DNA of 64,000 bases from Bacteroidaceae bacterium (GCA_024398435.1 JAKSJD010000004.1:1-64000); one strand, 5' to 3'; counted from the first letter of the stretch, positions 34,413 through 43,151 are shown. The notes: generated by a model not told the origin, from the letters alone. Program-made: numbers and translations.

Positions 34413-34834
34413 AATAAAAAATTAATAATGTGGAAGAGAAAATGAAAAAATATTTATATTTTTCAACTAAATGGATACATGATGGGGCAAAATGGTTGGG
34501 GGGGGATGCACTGAAAAGAGAATGCTAGGATTTAATTTCCCGTGCTCACTCTCATCAGATATCCAATTGCAGTAGTTATTCAGGACTACATTGATTGCCC
34601 ATCTACTGGCTGGAGAAAAAATACCTGGCCGTATTGTATTCTCCAAAACCCTTGTTTTTGTTGATTTTGCAATGCTGCACAAGCAAAAAAACAACCCTAA
34701 CCAACAACGATAACCCTAACGATAAAAGTTAAGAGTGTAGAGTTGAAAAGTTATAAAAGTGATAAGAGTGATAAGAGTGCAAGAGTTATAAGAGTGTAGA
34801 GATTACAGAAATTTTAATTCGACGGAGTCAAATC

Positions 34835-34883
34835 AACTGCTATCTAGTATCTAATATCTCCTAACTTATATCTTATATCTATA
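34835..34883. repeat. Array of seven heptamers
   Basis: AACTGCT, ATCTAGT, ATCTAAT, ATCTCCT and three more of the same type as in 20299-20501. Confidence 0.85.
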
Positions 34884-34965
34884 AACTGGTATTTTATTCG
34901 ACTTGCTTTCTTTCTTCTTTCTCTGTTCTTTCTTCTTACTTATAAATAATCAAAGACTTTGTTAT

Positions 34966-34999
34966 GCAGTAGGATAATCTTAAATAATTATCCTACTGC
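34966..34999. repeat. 13-bp inverted repeat with 8-nt loop
   Basis: GCAGTAGGATAAT at 34966-34978 is perfectly complementary to 34987-34999. Confidence 0.9.
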
Positions 35000-35017
35000 A
35001 GCTTTGACGCACATACG

Positions 35018-35050
35018 CGCGAGGTCAATAGTGGAAAATTTGACCTCGCG
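35018..35050. repeat. 11-bp inverted repeat
   Basis: CGCGAGGTCAA (35018-35028) and TTGACCTCGCG (35040-35050) form a GC-rich stem 18 bp after the preceding hairpin. Confidence 0.9.
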
Positions 35051-35070
35051 TATAATTTAGATGCAAGAAG

Positions 35071-35120
35071 GACAAACTAAGACAAACTAAGACAAAGAGT
35101 GACAAACTGGGACAAAGCCT
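35071..35120. repeat. Five consecutive 10-bp units
   Basis: GACAAACTAA twice, then GACAAAGAGT, GACAAACTGG and GACAAAGCCT. The 10-bp spacing puts each unit on the same face of the DNA. Confidence 0.9.
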
Positions 35121-35143
35121 ACCCTTTAGTTTTCATTTTGCCG

Positions 35144-35151
35144 TATATTTG
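35144..35151 (+). promoter_or_regulatory. Orphan -7 box (TATATTTG)
   Basis: TAnnTTTG match just after the 10-bp repeats; no gene follows for 800 bp. Confidence 0.4.
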
Positions 35152-35308
35152 CAGTCGGTTGGTAGAGTTTAATTCAGTTCACGATTATCGGTTATCGGTT
35201 CACAGTTAATTATATGCTGGATACATAGTGGAGAGATTATAGTAGAAAGTGGAAAAGTGCAAGAGTGTAAGAGTGTATTGCAGTGCAGCACCTTGCAACA
35301 CGGAACTA

Positions 35309-35461
35309 AAAACATTATAAGAAATGGGGCAAAACATTATAAGGAATGACCCAAAACATTATAAGAAATGACCGTAAACATTATAAGGAACAGACCGATT
35401 TCTTATAAGGTTATCGACTTGTCGCTTGGTTTATCCAAGAATGAGGCAAAACATTATAAGG
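35309..35461. repeat. Modular repeat locus E1: 22-bp units plus one 30-bp-type unit
   Basis: Four exact-length 22-bp units (35309-35396) of the form AAAACATTATAAGRAATGRCCC, with a TTATAA core. Then a unit of the 30-bp type (about 35411-35442, TTATCGAC..GTCGCTTGG..CCAAG) and a further AAAACATTATAAG. Confidence 0.9.
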
Positions 35462-35541
35462 TTTTTTGGTCGGCAAAGCGGTATCAGGATTCTTGCATTT
35501 TGGATGCTCCAATATGAGCGTTTTTGCGTGAAGCAATTCAG

Positions 35542-35588
35542 ACCAATTCACCGTTCGCTTATATATATATGCGAATCGGTATATTGGT
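35542..35588. repeat. Large imperfect hairpin
   Basis: ACCAAT..ACCGTTCGC (35542-35558) faces GCGAATCGGT..ATTGGT (35571-35588) around an AT-repeat loop. Confidence 0.8.
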
Positions 35589-35853
35589 CAAAATTTTTGC
35601 TCGAAGTTCGGAATTATTAACACAAAGCCATCGTTAACTTTTCGTTTACTTTTTCCACTCTTGAACCTATAAACTTTGAACCTTGAACAAAAACCGAAAA
35701 ATGCATTTTTATTCAATTCAGCAATCGTATTGAACAAAAAAGTATGTTTTTCTCCAATACAATGATTATTATGAACAAAATTTTTTGGATTGCCTTCGGC
35801 AGATATCTAGAGAAAATCAAAGAGAAAATCAAATAAAAATAAAAAAATGACTA

Positions 35854-35892
35854 TTTCCTTTGTACTTCGCTCGATTTGCACTATCTTTGTCA
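35854..35892 (+). promoter_or_regulatory. 39-bp promoter cassette, copy 1
   Basis: Contains TTTG (35859-35862), 20 bp, then TATCTTTG (35882-35889), matching the -33/-7 layout. The whole 39 bp is identical to the reverse complement of 60384-60422. Here it serves the cysteine-rich repeat protein at 35948. Confidence 0.8.
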
Positions 35893-35947
35893 CCTGATTT
35901 GCAAATAGAAATATCAAAACAAAGAAAAATAGGACATACAACGCATT

Positions 35948-37831
35948 ATGAGAAAAAAACTTTTATCTCTCGCCCTCATGGCACTCGTGGCTTGCAGTGC
36001 TTGGGCACAGTCTCCCAACAGTGACTACCTCTGCTTCACAGCAAACACAGCGGGTTCAACGGTTGAATTGGTTAAGAATGGCGATGCATGTGATGTCGTC
36101 ATTCAATTCAGTACCAATCATGGTGATTCTTGGCAAACCGTTGACTTTTCAATAGAAACAACAACTGGTGTAATCCTACTTAACGATGCAGGTGACAAGG
36201 TCTATTTCCGCAATGCTGCCGATGAAGTGGCAACTGGATTCTCGCTAAACAGCAATAGTTATTACCAGTTTAAAATGTCTGGCAACATAGCTGCCAGCGG
36301 AAATGTGATGTCGCTTATTGACAAGAGATGCGGGGCAACTACCATACCTTGTGCAGGTTGTTTCTGTTGTTTGTTCTATGAGTGTCAAAGTCTGATATCT
36401 GCTCCCGAACTGCCTGCAACGACTTTGACAGACTATTGCTATGGCAGCATGTTCTGCAAATGCCCAAATCTGAGAACTGCTCCCGAACTGCCTGCAACGA
36501 CTTTGACAGATAATTGCTATGGCAGCATGTTCCATAGTTGTACAAGTCTGAAATCTGCTCCAAATCTGCCTGCAATGACATTGGCAAATAATTGCTGTCA
36601 GTACATGTTCAAAGATTGTATAAATCTGGAATCTGCTCCAAATATGCCAGCAATGACATTGGCAACAAAGTGCTATTTATACATGTTCGCTGGTTGTACA
36701 AATCTGAAATCCGCTCCTAAGTTGCCTGCAACGACATTGGCAGACTATTGCTATCAGTATATGTTCGAAGGTTGTACGGGTCTGAAATCTGCTCCCGAAC
36801 TGCCTGCGACGACTTTGAAAACAAGGTGCTATCAATACATGTTCAGCGGCTGTACGGGTCTGACATCCGCTCCCGAACTGCCTGCAACAACTTTGGCAAC
36901 GGCAACTTACTGCTATTCAAACATGTTCGAAGGTTGTACGGGTCTGACATCTGCTCCCGAACTGCCTGCAACGACTTTGGCAAATTATTGCTATCAGTAC
37001 ATGTTCAAAGGTTGTACGGGTCTGAAAACTGCTCCCGAACTGCCTGCAACGACTTTGAAAACAAGGTGCTATTATTACATGTTACAAGATTGTACAAGTC
37101 TGAACAATATCAGTGTTGTTGCTGTTAATGCTACTAATTCAAAGGACTGGGTTAAAGGTGTTTCTTCTTCTGGCACATTCGCATGTCCAAGTACGGTAAC
37201 AACGACTTCTCCTGGCACTTCAGCAAATCCTGTTGGCTGGACAGTCAAAAACTCCTACGACCTCACTATCACTGACGCTGGTTGGGCTTCAATGTGCGTA
37301 AACCTGCCATTGCAGGTTCCTACGGGTGTGGAAGTATATTATGCAAGTGCAGTGGACGGAAGCACAATCACCTTGACTCAGATAGAGGCAGGTACAAAGA
37401 TTGCCACAAAGACAGCAGTACTCGTAAAGGGTACAGGCACAGTGTCATTCCCAATCATGGGCGAAGCAGGTACGGCATACACCGACAACCTCTTCGTAGG
37501 AACATCTGTCGACAAGGCCTTCAATGCAGATAAGAATGGCGCTGTATATGTACTCTCTCAAGTTGACTCTACAGGCAAACCATTGTTCCAGAACTACGTA
37601 GGCACAACTCTCGGCGCTCATAAGATTTGGTTGCCAGCCAGTGCAGTAGGCGACAGCAACGTGAAGGAACTCCACTTCGTATTCGACAGCGAGAAGACTA
37701 CAGGAATCAACGTTATCGAACGCTCTGACAACTCCGGCAACGGCATGATGTACAACCTCAACGGTATGCGCGTCGATGGCAACTACAAGGGTATCGTGAT
37801 TATGAACGGGAAAAAGGTTTACAACAAATAA
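35948..37831 (+). CDS. Secreted repeat protein (DUF285/BspA-like) with YNLxGxRV tail
   Basis: 627 residues; signal peptide ending WA-QSP (residue 21). Residues 149-385 hold nine tandem repeats of about 24 residues, consensus LxSAPELPATTLxxxCYxYMFxGCT, each with conserved Cys, Tyr and Met-Phe. One copy has a 2-residue insertion. They look like the cysteine-containing DUF285/leucine-rich-like repeats of Bacteroidales surface proteins, probably for binding. A beta-sandwich region follows, then the tail MMYNLNGMRVDGNYKG. The small peptide gene starts 18 nt downstream. Confidence 0.85.
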   Translation: MRKKLLSLALMALVACSAWAQSPNSDYLCFTANTAGSTVELVKNGDACDVVIQFSTNHGDSWQTVDFSIETTTGVILLNDAGDKVYFRNAADEVATGFSLNSNSYYQFKMSGNIAASGNVMSLIDKRCGATTIPCAGCFCCLFYECQSLISAPELPATTLTDYCYGSMFCKCPNLRTAPELPATTLTDNCYGSMFHSCTSLKSAPNLPAMTLANNCCQYMFKDCINLESAPNMPAMTLATKCYLYMFAGCTNLKSAPKLPATTLADYCYQYMFEGCTGLKSAPELPATTLKTRCYQYMFSGCTGLTSAPELPATTLATATYCYSNMFEGCTGLTSAPELPATTLANYCYQYMFKGCTGLKTAPELPATTLKTRCYYYMLQDCTSLNNISVVAVNATNSKDWVKGVSSSGTFACPSTVTTTSPGTSANPVGWTVKNSYDLTITDAGWASMCVNLPLQVPTGVEVYYASAVDGSTITLTQIEAGTKIATKTAVLVKGTGTVSFPIMGEAGTAYTDNLFVGTSVDKAFNADKNGAVYVLSQVDSTGKPLFQNYVGTTLGAHKIWLPASAVGDSNVKELHFVFDSEKTTGINVIERSDNSGNGMMYNLNGMRVDGNYKGIVIMNGKKVYNK

Positions 37832-37849
37832 ATGAAGGAGGACAAAACA

Positions 37850-38005
37850 ATGAAATATATTAAGCCACAAATTGAGGTTATCACCATTTCATCACAGGCT
37901 ACAATGACGACTGTTTCGATCATAGGCGGCGACACCGAAATACAGCTCGGCAAGTATCGCAACAACGAAAACGACTTCGGTGGCGGTGCGTGGGAAGAAT
38001 TCTAA
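37850..38005 (+). CDS. Small peptide, PQI-type, second copy
   Basis: 51 residues: MKYIKPQIEVITISSQATM, then a Gly/Asp/Asn-rich second half ending GGGAWEEF. AAGGAGGA lies 8 nt before the chosen ATG; an in-frame ATG at 37832 is less well placed. The stop at 38003-38005 is immediately followed by the ATG of the next gene. Same layout and motifs as 11967-12140, including the position after a protein with the YNLxGxRV tail. Confidence 0.65.
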   Translation: MKYIKPQIEVITISSQATMTTVSIIGGDTEIQLGKYRNNENDFGGGAWEEF

Positions 38006-41000
38006 ATGACTATGAAGCGTATCCATAATTATATGTTTGCAGCTTTGCTGCTGTGCTTGGGCGGTAATGGTTTTGCCCAGGAGGATGTGACGAGCAAATA
38101 CGTGACGAACCCTTCGTTTGAGGACGATGACATCGCTTCGCTCTCGGTCGTGAACAACAGTGCCGACGGATTGCGTGGATATTCATGCTCGAACCCTAAG
38201 GGATGGACCGTGACGGGGGCCGACGTGGTGAAACTCATCGTCACCGACGATTGCTATGCCGACAACAACTTCGGTAAGTTCACTACCATTGCCGACGGTG
38301 AACAGGCCTACTACCTCAGAATGGGTTGGAGCACGGGACAGTCGTCGATGAAGCAAACCATCGCCAACTTGCCTGCGGGTAAGTACAAACTCGTGGTGGC
38401 CATGCGTTCGGGATACGTCAACAACGCCACTTCATCGGTCAGTGTGAAATGTGGTTCGGGTGCCACGACCGTTGCCTTCACCGGTGGCTACAACGGTGTG
38501 TTCGGTTCGTTGCCTTGGACGGATACGGAGGTGGTCTTCGAACAGGAACAGGACGGATCGGTCGTAATCGGTGCCGACGTGCAATGGCTGAGTGGCGGCT
38601 CGTGCGTGATGTTCGACAATTTCCGCCTCTTCAAATTGGCCGACGACTATGAGGAACCCGACGACCCAACGGAGAAGGATGTGGATTCGCCTACAGAGGG
38701 TGTGATCACATCGGAATTCGTGGCTGAAGCAGATATGAAGGCAGACCTCCTGCAGATGTTGGCCAACTTCTCGAAATATATGGTCAACGACTTCCAGGAA
38801 TGCCAGTCGCCTAACAACAAGAACGAGGCGTGCGGTGCCTTCAGGGGCGAGAACACGATGGCCAACAACGAACAGGGAGTGCGACCAAATGCCGACCTCT
38901 CGATGATCTGTGCGTTCCTCGTGAAATACGGAAAACCTGCGGGAGTGGCTCTTCCATCGGGCGTTACATGGAACCGACTGGAAGACATTGCGATGAAATC
39001 GCTCGTTTTTGCCTATTCCACCCATAAGGCCAACAAACTGAAGACTTGCTCGGGCGGCAACTACTGGGGTTCGACCAGTACGAGCGATGTGGCGTGGGAA
39101 TCGAGTCTCTGGGCTATGTCGGTGGCTTATTCGGCTTTCTTCCAATGGGACAAACTCAGCGACGCGCAACATACATATATCTATAATCTCCTCAAGGCCG
39201 AATGCAACTACGAACTGAACCGCTCCATCCCTACTGGATATTCGGGCGACACGAAGGCTGAGGAAAACGGATGGGAAGCCGACATACTGGCTGCAACGCT
39301 CGGTCTCTTCCCCGACGACCCTCTGGCCCCAAGATGGTTTGCACGACTGAGGGAATTTGCCATCAACAGTTATTCTCATCCTTCGGATGCCACCAACCGC
39401 ACCGTCATCGACCCCGACTACGACAAGAAGACCGTGGCCGACCTCTACAAAGGTCAGAATCTCTATAAGGACTATACTCTCCAAAACCATAACCTCTTCC
39501 ACACTTCGTATCAGAACGTGGTGATGCAGGAACTGGGTGAGGCGGCGCTCGCGCTCAAGATGTTCCAACTCGGCATCCACGGAACGGAAAAATGGAAGAC
39601 CAACGCACTGATGCACCATAATCAGGAGGTGCAGGACAGTGTGCTCAACTGGCTTGCACTGGCCGACGGCGAACTGGCTATGCCTAACGGCAACGACTGG
39701 AGCCTCTTCCTCTACGACCAAATCACTTCGTACTCTACATTGGCTTGTTTCCAACGCGACGCAAATGCCCTCATGCTGGAGAATCTTGCCTATAAGAACA
39801 TCAAGGCACGACAAAAGACCACTACCGACGGTTCGTGGCTTCTCAGAGCCGACGTGGGTGCCCGACGAATGGGTGTGGAGGGTCACCGTGTGATGATGAC
39901 TTACCTCATGCACGAAATCCTTCCAACGGCTGATATCACTCCTACGGAGTGGGACGACTTCAACGCCCGCTATTCGGAGGCAAAGATACTGACCTGCCAG
40001 AATGTGGTTCGTGCTTCGACGGACAGTAGATTCACCACCTTCTCGTGGAGCAACGGACTGAAATCATACACTGGATATATTGCTGCCAACAACCCCGACA
40101 AAAACAAAATCATCGTGCCTTACCGTGCCAACAACACGGGCAACTTCCTCGGATGGTATGAGGTGGAGGGCAAGGGAACAAACGCCACTCCGGTGGTTAG
40201 CGGCAAATACCAACTCCAGGGCAATGCCTACGTGATGAACGGAGAAATCAACACCAACGATGCTGCCCTCAACAACCGATTCGCCATCTATTCCACTCCG
40301 GGCAATCCTGTGGTGTATCTCGACAACGTGAAGGCTAAGACTTCGGGCACCATCAAGGCTGAGAAGGGTGGACTCATGGCCATTTCGGTGGACGAACTGA
40401 CCAAACTCAAGCGCTCTCTCTATTACGGTGGCGACAAAATCCACAACAAACTGCTCGACGGCAGTGTGTTCACACAACTCGACAGCCGATGGGTGAATAT
40501 CGACAACCAGGTGGGAATCGTAGGAGCAAACGAGGGAAAGACCATTGCCTTCGGCGACAAATCAAACAACAACTCCATCATGACGGCCAAGGTGTATCCG
40601 ATGTACAGCAACACTTCGCGCTCGTTCAGAACCGGACAAACGGTGGATGCACGAAACCTCATCTACTACAGCAATATCTCGGCCAAGGAAACGGCTAAAA
40701 TGGCTGACGAAATGGTCAACCTCATCTCTCTCCTCCCTACGGGTTGGAACGGTGTGATTGCTCCCGATGTCGATTGTGGCTACCTGCTCATCTCCAACTT
40801 CAACGGATTGTCGAGGGCAACGGTGGAAAACATCTCATTCAGAGGTTGGGCTCCAGTATTCAACAAAGAAACCACCATCACCGACAACACTGCTTCGGTG
40901 GAACTCACAATCGCAAAGAACAACAGCTACGCACAACCAATCAAACTCATGCTGAAGGGCAACAACCTCCTCGCACAACTCGAAACGGAAACATCGGTCC

Positions 41001-41302
41001 TTATCACAGCACAGGAAGATGCTACATGTGAGGTGGAAATATCACGACAAGGCAACGAAACCCCTGCCTACAGCGACGTTATCAGCATCGAAAAGGGTGC
41101 AACCATACGTGCCTACCTCGATGCCGACGGTGAGGTGAAGGTGGAAATCGTAAGTTTGCCTATCGACGATGCCATCCAACCAATCAGCATCGATGCCTCT
41201 GCCCCTGTCTACAACCTCCAGGGACTCCGCATCGCCTCTTCCATCGAACATCTCCTCCCTGGCATCTATATCCAGAATGGGCAGAAAATTTGGGTGAGGT
41301 AA
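38006..41302 (+). CDS. Large secreted protein with carbohydrate-binding-like N-domain and YNLxGxRI tail
   Basis: 1098 residues; the signal peptide is in MKRIHNYMFAALLLCLGG (second Met at 38012 may be the start). Residues 30-210 resemble a CBM4/9-like jelly roll (NPSFE...GW at the start, VMFDNFRLF at the end). Residues 240-650 are helical with many Trp and Tyr, similar to alpha/alpha-toroid polysaccharide lyases such as PL8, followed by beta-rich regions. I cannot point to catalytic residues, so lyase is a suggestion only. The tail is PVYNLQGLRIASS...GIYIQNGQK. Codons end in C or G much more than in neighbours. Confidence 0.7.
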   Translation: MTMKRIHNYMFAALLLCLGGNGFAQEDVTSKYVTNPSFEDDDIASLSVVNNSADGLRGYSCSNPKGWTVTGADVVKLIVTDDCYADNNFGKFTTIADGEQAYYLRMGWSTGQSSMKQTIANLPAGKYKLVVAMRSGYVNNATSSVSVKCGSGATTVAFTGGYNGVFGSLPWTDTEVVFEQEQDGSVVIGADVQWLSGGSCVMFDNFRLFKLADDYEEPDDPTEKDVDSPTEGVITSEFVAEADMKADLLQMLANFSKYMVNDFQECQSPNNKNEACGAFRGENTMANNEQGVRPNADLSMICAFLVKYGKPAGVALPSGVTWNRLEDIAMKSLVFAYSTHKANKLKTCSGGNYWGSTSTSDVAWESSLWAMSVAYSAFFQWDKLSDAQHTYIYNLLKAECNYELNRSIPTGYSGDTKAEENGWEADILAATLGLFPDDPLAPRWFARLREFAINSYSHPSDATNRTVIDPDYDKKTVADLYKGQNLYKDYTLQNHNLFHTSYQNVVMQELGEAALALKMFQLGIHGTEKWKTNALMHHNQEVQDSVLNWLALADGELAMPNGNDWSLFLYDQITSYSTLACFQRDANALMLENLAYKNIKARQKTTTDGSWLLRADVGARRMGVEGHRVMMTYLMHEILPTADITPTEWDDFNARYSEAKILTCQNVVRASTDSRFTTFSWSNGLKSYTGYIAANNPDKNKIIVPYRANNTGNFLGWYEVEGKGTNATPVVSGKYQLQGNAYVMNGEINTNDAALNNRFAIYSTPGNPVVYLDNVKAKTSGTIKAEKGGLMAISVDELTKLKRSLYYGGDKIHNKLLDGSVFTQLDSRWVNIDNQVGIVGANEGKTIAFGDKSNNNSIMTAKVYPMYSNTSRSFRTGQTVDARNLIYYSNISAKETAKMADEMVNLISLLPTGWNGVIAPDVDCGYLLISNFNGLSRATVENISFRGWAPVFNKETTITDNTASVELTIAKNNSYAQPIKLMLKGNNLLAQLETETSVLITAQEDATCEVEISRQGNETPAYSDVISIEKGATIRAYLDADGEVKVEIVSLPIDDAIQPISIDASAPVYNLQGLRIASSIEHLLPGIYIQNGQKIWVR

Positions 41303-41309
41303 TGATTGA

Positions 41310-41337
41310 TGCAGAATGCAGGATGCAGGATGCAGAA
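41310..41337. repeat. Four heptamers (TGCAGAA/TGCAGGA)
   Basis: Four adjacent 7-mers just after the 38006-41302 stop. The rest of the interval to the tRNA promoter holds more degenerate 7-8 bp repeats (TTCAAAG, TTACAAG) and no gene. Confidence 0.8.
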
Positions 41338-41567
41338 TTAATTCGGTTCAAAGTTCCAAAGTTACAAGTTCAAGGTTTCAAGATTCAGAGGCAAACCTAT
41401 GAACACACAACCACTGATAGCTGAGAGCTGACCGCTGATAGCTTATAAGAACCAAAAACCTTATGAAATTGTAGTTGCAAAGAGTAAAAAAGGGCTGAAA
41501 AAACAAAAAAACGAAGGAAAACGCAAAAAAAGTTTTCGTTTTCGTTTCCGTTTTCGTGAATTATTAC

Positions 41568-41575
41568 TACCTTTG
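41568..41575 (+). promoter_or_regulatory. -7 box (TACCTTTG) for tRNA-Leu
   Basis: TAnnTTTG match 13 nt before the tRNA 5' end. Confidence 0.65.
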
Positions 41576-41588
41576 CACCCGCTTGTAG

Positions 41589-41670
41589 GCCCAGATGGCG
41601 GAATCGGTAGACGCGCTGGTCTCAAACACCAGTGGGGCAACCCGTGCCGGTTCGACCCCGGCTCTGGGTA
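41589..41670 (+). tRNA. tRNA-Leu (anticodon CAA)
   Basis: 82 nt. Acceptor stem GCCCAGA/TCTGGGT, anticodon stem CTGGT/ACCAG with loop CTCAAAC (anticodon CAA, reads UUG), a short class II variable arm, and T-arm GCCGG-TTCGACC-CCGGC. The 3' CCA is not encoded. A promoter and a terminator flank it, so it is a single-gene unit. Confidence 0.93.
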
Positions 41671-41677
41671 CAATGCA

Positions 41678-41720
41678 AAACGGAAGCAGTTGACAACCAA
41701 TTGCTTCCGTTTCTTTTTTT
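41678..41720 (+). terminator. Terminator of tRNA-Leu
   Basis: AAACGGAAGCA (41678-41688) pairs with TGCTTCCGTTT (41702-41712), followed by CTTTTTTT. It also lies beyond the stop of the convergent sirtuin gene. Confidence 0.85.
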
Positions 41721-42414
41721 ATTTCGTCAAGAGATCGTAGAGGTCGGCCATTCCTTCGGTGGCACGTTTGGCAATGACGTGGATGCCCATATTGGATGGG
41801 ACATTAGGTGCGGGATCGATGAGATAGATCTGGGCAGAAGGATTGGCATAGTGGACAAGTCCGGCTGCAGGATAGACATTGAGGGATGTGCCGACAATGA
41901 CGAAAATATCTGCTTTCGACACTGCCTCCGCTGCCGGTTCGATCATCGGAACGGCTTCGCCAAACCATACGATGAATGGGCGCAACTGACTTCCATCCTT
42001 GGCTTTATCGCCATAGGCGATATCGAGATGGTCGGGGGTGAGAGTGACAAGTTGCGAAGGGTCGTTCGGTTCGTCGGTGGATGTGGCTTTCATGAGTTCG
42101 CCATGAAGATGAATCACATCGGTGCTGCCGGCGCGTTCGTGGAGATTGTCGATATTCTGAGTGACGACGGTGGTTTCGAAATGTTGCTGAAGGGCAGCCA
42201 CGAGTTGGTGGGCCTTGTTGGGCTCGACCTCGAGCAACTGATGGCGACGCTCATTGTAGAAGTTGATGACGAGACGCGGATCGCGCCAATAGCCTTCGAT
42301 ACTTGCCACTGCCTCAACGGGATACTGTTCCCAAAGTCCGCCTGCATCGCGGAAGGTGGTGATGCCACTTTCGGCACTGATGCCTGCTCCGGTTAAAAAC
42401 ACAAGTTTTTTCAT
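41719..42414 (-). CDS. cobB: NAD-dependent protein deacylase (sirtuin, CobB-like)
   Basis: 231 residues. NAD-binding GAGISAESGI and TQNIDNLHERAG, with catalytic His104 in HLHGE. Tyr53 and Arg56 in FYNERR match the Tyr-x-x-Arg pair of SIRT5/CobB enzymes that remove succinyl and malonyl groups. The protein contains no cysteine, so the usual four-Cys zinc site is absent. Single gene, convergent with the tRNA. Confidence 0.9.
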   Translation of the reverse strand: MKKLVFLTGAGISAESGITTFRDAGGLWEQYPVEAVASIEGYWRDPRLVINFYNERRHQLLEVEPNKAHQLVAALQQHFETTVVTQNIDNLHERAGSTDVIHLHGELMKATSTDEPNDPSQLVTLTPDHLDIAYGDKAKDGSQLRPFIVWFGEAVPMIEPAAEAVSKADIFVIVGTSLNVYPAAGLVHYANPSAQIYLIDPAPNVPSNMGIHVIAKRATEGMADLYDLLTK

Positions 42415-42506
42415 TTCGACACCTTATTTTTATATATTATGCATTGATTTTAGTGCAAATATAAAAATATTTCCGCATTCTGCATCCCGTTTTCTGCATT
42501 TTTTTA

Positions 42507-42514
42507 TATCTTTG
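42507..42514 (+). promoter_or_regulatory. -7 box (TATCTTTG) for the FKBP cluster
   Basis: 29 nt upstream of the ATG at 42543. Confidence 0.6.
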
Positions 42515-42542
42515 CACCGAAATATGCACTAAAACGCAAGAA

Positions 42543-43151
42543 ATGGATAAGTTAAGTTATGCTCTCGGCCTCGGCATTGGCCAACAACTCCGTCAGATGG
42601 GTTTGAAAGATGCCTTGAATATTGATGATTTCGCAATGTCGATTAAGGACGTGCTCGAAGGTAACGAACTGAAGGTGAGCAATGCTGAAGCTCAGATTTG
42701 TGTGCAGTCGTTCTTCGAAGAACAGGAAAAGAAACTTCAGGCAGAAAGAGCTGAGAAGGGCAAGGCAGAACTGGAGAAGGGCAAAGTGTTCCTCGAGAAC
42801 AACAGCAAGTGTCCAGGAGTGGTGACTACAAAGAGCGGATTGCAGTATGTCGTATTGCAGGAAGGCAACGGAAAGAAACCAAAGGCTACCGATAAGGTTC
42901 GCTGCCACTATGAGGGCCGACTGATTGACGACACTGTCTTCGACAGTTCGTACAAGAGAAACGAACCTGCTGTATTTGGTCTCAACCAAGTGATTGCAGG
43001 ATGGACAGAAGGTCTGCAACTGATGGCCGAAGGTGCGAAGTATCGCTTCTTCATCCCTTATCTCCTTGGCTACGGCGAATCAGGAGCAGGAGAGATGATT
43101 CCTCCTTATGCAACACTGATTTTCGATGTAGAACTTTTGGAAGTGATTTAA
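42543..43151 (+). CDS. FKBP-type peptidyl-prolyl isomerase, cytoplasmic
   Basis: 202 residues, no signal peptide. Residues 1-85 are the helical dimerisation arm of FklB/FkpA/Mip proteins (LSYALGLGIGQQL); residues 100-202 are the FKBP domain (GLQYVVLQEG, FDSSYKRNEPAVFGL, VIAGWTEGLQLM, ATLIFDVELL). Catalyses cis-trans isomerisation at Pro and acts as a chaperone. First of three FKBP genes in a row; the other two are exported. Confidence 0.9.
   Translation: MDKLSYALGLGIGQQLRQMGLKDALNIDDFAMSIKDVLEGNELKVSNAEAQICVQSFFEEQEKKLQAERAEKGKAELEKGKVFLENNSKCPGVVTTKSGLQYVVLQEGNGKKPKATDKVRCHYEGRLIDDTVFDSSYKRNEPAVFGLNQVIAGWTEGLQLMAEGAKYRFFIPYLLGYGESGAGEMIPPYATLIFDVELLEVI

Larger units (their letters stand above)
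34430..35853. other. Gene-free, repeat- and hairpin-rich interval
   Basis: No credible coding sequence. In order: G8 run (34498-34505), 9-bp-period repeats (34760-34800), heptamer array (34835-34883), hairpins (34966-34999, 35018-35050), five 10-bp repeats (35071-35120), an orphan promoter (35144-35151), 22-bp repeats (35309-35461) and a large imperfect hairpin (35542-35588). Confidence 0.75.

Noticed and set aside
34467-34694. 75-codon open frame on minus near the restriction-modification promoter
   Set aside because: No recognisable family, no promoter or ribosome site, and it runs through the G8 tract.
35309-35461. CRISPR-like array of 22-bp units
   Set aside because: Units are head-to-tail with no unique spacers between them.
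35426-35620. 64-codon open frame on plus
   Set aside because: Starts at TTG inside repeat DNA and runs through a hairpin; no protein-like features.
38432-39913. 493-codon open frame on the minus strand
   Set aside because: It lies wholly antisense to the secreted protein 38006-41302, and its Arg/His/Val-rich translation has no domain. It results from the codon bias of the real gene.
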